In this document: in pieces, positions 14,543 to 16,048 of the stretch
Position numbering within the stretch: the stretch's first letter is position 1
How the letters are laid out: every line of letters begins with the position of its first letter
Assembly: GCA_016783865.1 (NCBI GenBank)
Contig: JADHVS010000097.1
Location: 1-16,048 of the forward strand
Direction of reading: 5' to 3'
Source of the DNA: Bacteroidales bacterium
Lineage (GTDB): Bacteria; Bacteroidota; Bacteroidia; Bacteroidales; SM23-62
Length of the DNA stretch: 16,048 nt
The notes under the pieces: model-generated
Seen by the model: the letters and a program-made list of their open reading frames with translations, nothing else
The model's database searches: none
What the model was told of the DNA's origin: nothing
Position numbers and translations under genes: made by a program

Positions 14543-14947
14543 ATGGCAAACGAACCAAATAGCAGGCCTGAATTTATCGACCAGAAGGAGGAGAAGAAGG
14601 AATATCGCCGGTCGCGGTTCCGGGACGTCGTGGATGGAAGCCTGCTGACCAGGGATAAGGTGGTAAAACAGTTGCCCTTTGTTCTTTTCCTTACCCTGAC
14701 TATCATTCTGTACATAGCTAACAGGTACCATGCAGAAAAACTTGTTCGCAGAACGCTGGAAATGCAAACCGAACTAAAAGAGCTAAGGGCTGAATCGATT
14801 TCAACTGCCTCAGGGCTTGAATACATCAGCCGCCAGTCTCAGGTGGCCCGGTTGATCGATGAGAGGAACATGGATCTGAAGCAATCAGAGAAGCCTCCAT
14901 ATCAATTAGTGGACGAGAAAAAGAGAAGACGAAGAAATGACGATTAA
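14543..14947 (+). CDS. ftsL: FtsL-like cell division protein (Bacteroidota type)
   Basis: This 134-residue bitopic membrane protein has a charged cytoplasmic N-terminus (1-43), one membrane helix (about 44-60, LPFVLFLTLTIILYIA) and a periplasmic coiled coil (about 63-105, with HAEKLVRRTLEMQTELKELRA), ending in a basic tail. Sequence conservation in FtsL is low. The call rests on topology, size and position between rsmH and ftsI, where Bacteroidota carry their FtsL-like gene. FtsL acts with FtsB/DivIC and FtsQ to activate FtsW-FtsI at the septum. Its last codons overlap the ftsI start by 11 bp. Confidence 0.8.
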   Translation: MANEPNSRPEFIDQKEEKKEYRRSRFRDVVDGSLLTRDKVVKQLPFVLFLTLTIILYIANRYHAEKLVRRTLEMQTELKELRAESISTASGLEYISRQSQVARLIDERNMDLKQSEKPPYQLVDEKKRRRRNDD

Positions 14948-16048
14948 AAAGACCATAGTATACAGGTTAATAAGTATCTATCTGCTGGTATTTGCCGGTG
15001 CAGTGGTGATCATTCTCAGGATCCTTCAACTGCAACTTATCCAGGGAGAGGAGTTGAAGCAAATGGCCGCCGACCTGACCATGAAGTATGAATCGATTGA
15101 ACCATACCGCGGAGATATTTATGCAGCTGACGGGAAGAGGCTGCTGGCTACTTCGGTGCCGTTCTATGAGATTCGCATGGACCTGAACAGTTCGGCACTC
15201 GATGCGGATGTATTTGAGCGCGATATCGATTCGTTGTCGTTGTGCCTTTCGAATATGTTCAGGGATAAATCGAAATCTGAATACAAAAGGGAACTTACTA
15301 CCGCCCGAAGCTTAAACAAAAGATACTACCTGATAAAAAGAAGAATCAGCTATCCGGAGCTCCAGCAGATGAAGCAGTTTCCCATTTTCAGGATGGGAAC
15401 ATATAAAGGCGGTTTCATCGTGATACAAAAAAACAGGAGGATAATGCCGCATAACCTTTTGGCTGCCAGGACGATAGGATATGTGGGCAGTGCAGAAGCA
15501 GGCACTGTGGTCGGGATAGAAGGAGCCTATGATCACATGCTGAAAGGGGTTACCGGCATCCGGCTGATGCAAAAGACTGCAGGCAACATCTGGATCCCGG
15601 TAAGTGACGCCAATGAAGTGGAGCCGGAGAATGGTTATGATGTGGTGACAACCATCGATATCGATATCCAGGATGTGGCAGAAAATGCCCTGCTGAAACA
15701 GCTCGAACGACACAATGCCCACCATGGTTGTGTGGTGTTGATGGAAGTAAGCACAGGAGATATTAAGGCAATTGCCAATCTTCAACTGGATGAAGATGAC
15801 CGCTATAAGGAGATATACAACTATGCCATTGCTGAAAGTACTGAACCGGGATCAACCTTTAAGCTGGCTTCCCTCATAGTAGCTATGGAAGATGGATTTA
15901 TCAGGCCGGATGATACCATAGATGCTGGTAATGGCAGTGTTCGATTCTATGATAAGGTCATCAAAGACACACGGAAGGAAGGTTATGGCAAGATAACCGT
16001 TAAGGAAGCCTTCGAGCTTTCCTCCAATGTAGCCTTTTCAAAAATCAT
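14937..16048 (+). CDS. ftsI: FtsI/PBP3 septal transpeptidase, 3' end outside window
   Basis: The ATG at 14937 overlaps the ftsL-like gene and the frame stays open to the right edge (370 codons). Residues about 9-30 are a membrane anchor. PYRGDIYAADGKRLLATS (about 60-77) is the start of the class-B PBP dimerisation/pedestal domain. The transpeptidase domain starts near 235. The active-site motif STFK has Ser306 and Lys309, and the SxN motif is SSN at 362-364, close to the edge. The KTG motif lies outside. FtsI cross-links septal peptidoglycan together with FtsW. A sporulation-type SpoVD/PBP role is unlikely given the cluster. Confidence 0.92.
   Translation, partial: MTIKKTIVYRLISIYLLVFAGAVVIILRILQLQLIQGEELKQMAADLTMKYESIEPYRGDIYAADGKRLLATSVPFYEIRMDLNSSALDADVFERDIDSLSLCLSNMFRDKSKSEYKRELTTARSLNKRYYLIKRRISYPELQQMKQFPIFRMGTYKGGFIVIQKNRRIMPHNLLAARTIGYVGSAEAGTVVGIEGAYDHMLKGVTGIRLMQKTAGNIWIPVSDANEVEPENGYDVVTTIDIDIQDVAENALLKQLERHNAHHGCVVLMEVSTGDIKAIANLQLDEDDRYKEIYNYAIAESTEPGSTFKLASLIVAMEDGFIRPDDTIDAGNGSVRFYDKVIKDTRKEGYGKITVKEAFELSSNVAFSKI

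Overview
The window looks like a chromosomal segment of a Bacteroidota species, probably Bacteroidales-like. The evidence is a C-terminal type IX secretion (T9SS) sorting domain, a TAnnTTTG-type -7 promoter box, start codons with AT-rich leaders and no clear Shine-Dalgarno, the long (634-residue) Bacteroidota form of amidophosphoribosyltransferase, a glycine-lipid-type acyltransferase pair, and the order mraZ-rsmH-ftsL-ftsI at the start of a division/cell-wall cluster.

Left part (1-4893, all minus strand): a 232-residue DUF4386-like membrane protein lies upstream of two large exported von Willebrand factor A (VWA) proteins encoded 10 bp apart. The first VWA protein has an intact metal site and a T9SS tail. 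The second has a VIT-like N-terminal domain and a VWA domain without the first metal-binding Asp; it runs off the left edge.

Middle (4938-10668): a 1003-residue CPA1 Na+/H+ antiporter with a C-terminal cyclic-nucleotide-binding domain (SOS1/SLC9C-like layout) ends in a clear Rho-independent terminator. It is divergent from a two-gene unit of a secreted SPOR-domain protein and a PurF-family enzyme, whose reading frames overlap by 4 bp. The divergent spacer holds two back-to-back inverted repeats and a good promoter.

Right part (10669-16048): after a 21-unit array of 8-bp repeats come two minus-strand acyltransferases resembling the glycine-lipid enzymes GlsB and GlsA. A 401-bp spacer rich in short palindromes and carrying a likely MraZ operator follows. 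The cluster mraZ, rsmH, ftsL-like, ftsI then runs rightward with overlapping or nearly touching genes and leaves the window inside the FtsI transpeptidase domain.

The least explained structure is repetitive DNA. Two intergenic sites (4106-4206 and 10673-10879) share one layered arrangement: 8-bp units, a C-rich spacer, then 7-bp units touching the stop codon of a minus-strand gene. The mraZ upstream region carries two copies of a hairpin related by a compensatory base change. I saw no tRNA, rRNA, CRISPR array, insertion sequence or phage gene, and no convincing new multi-gene system.
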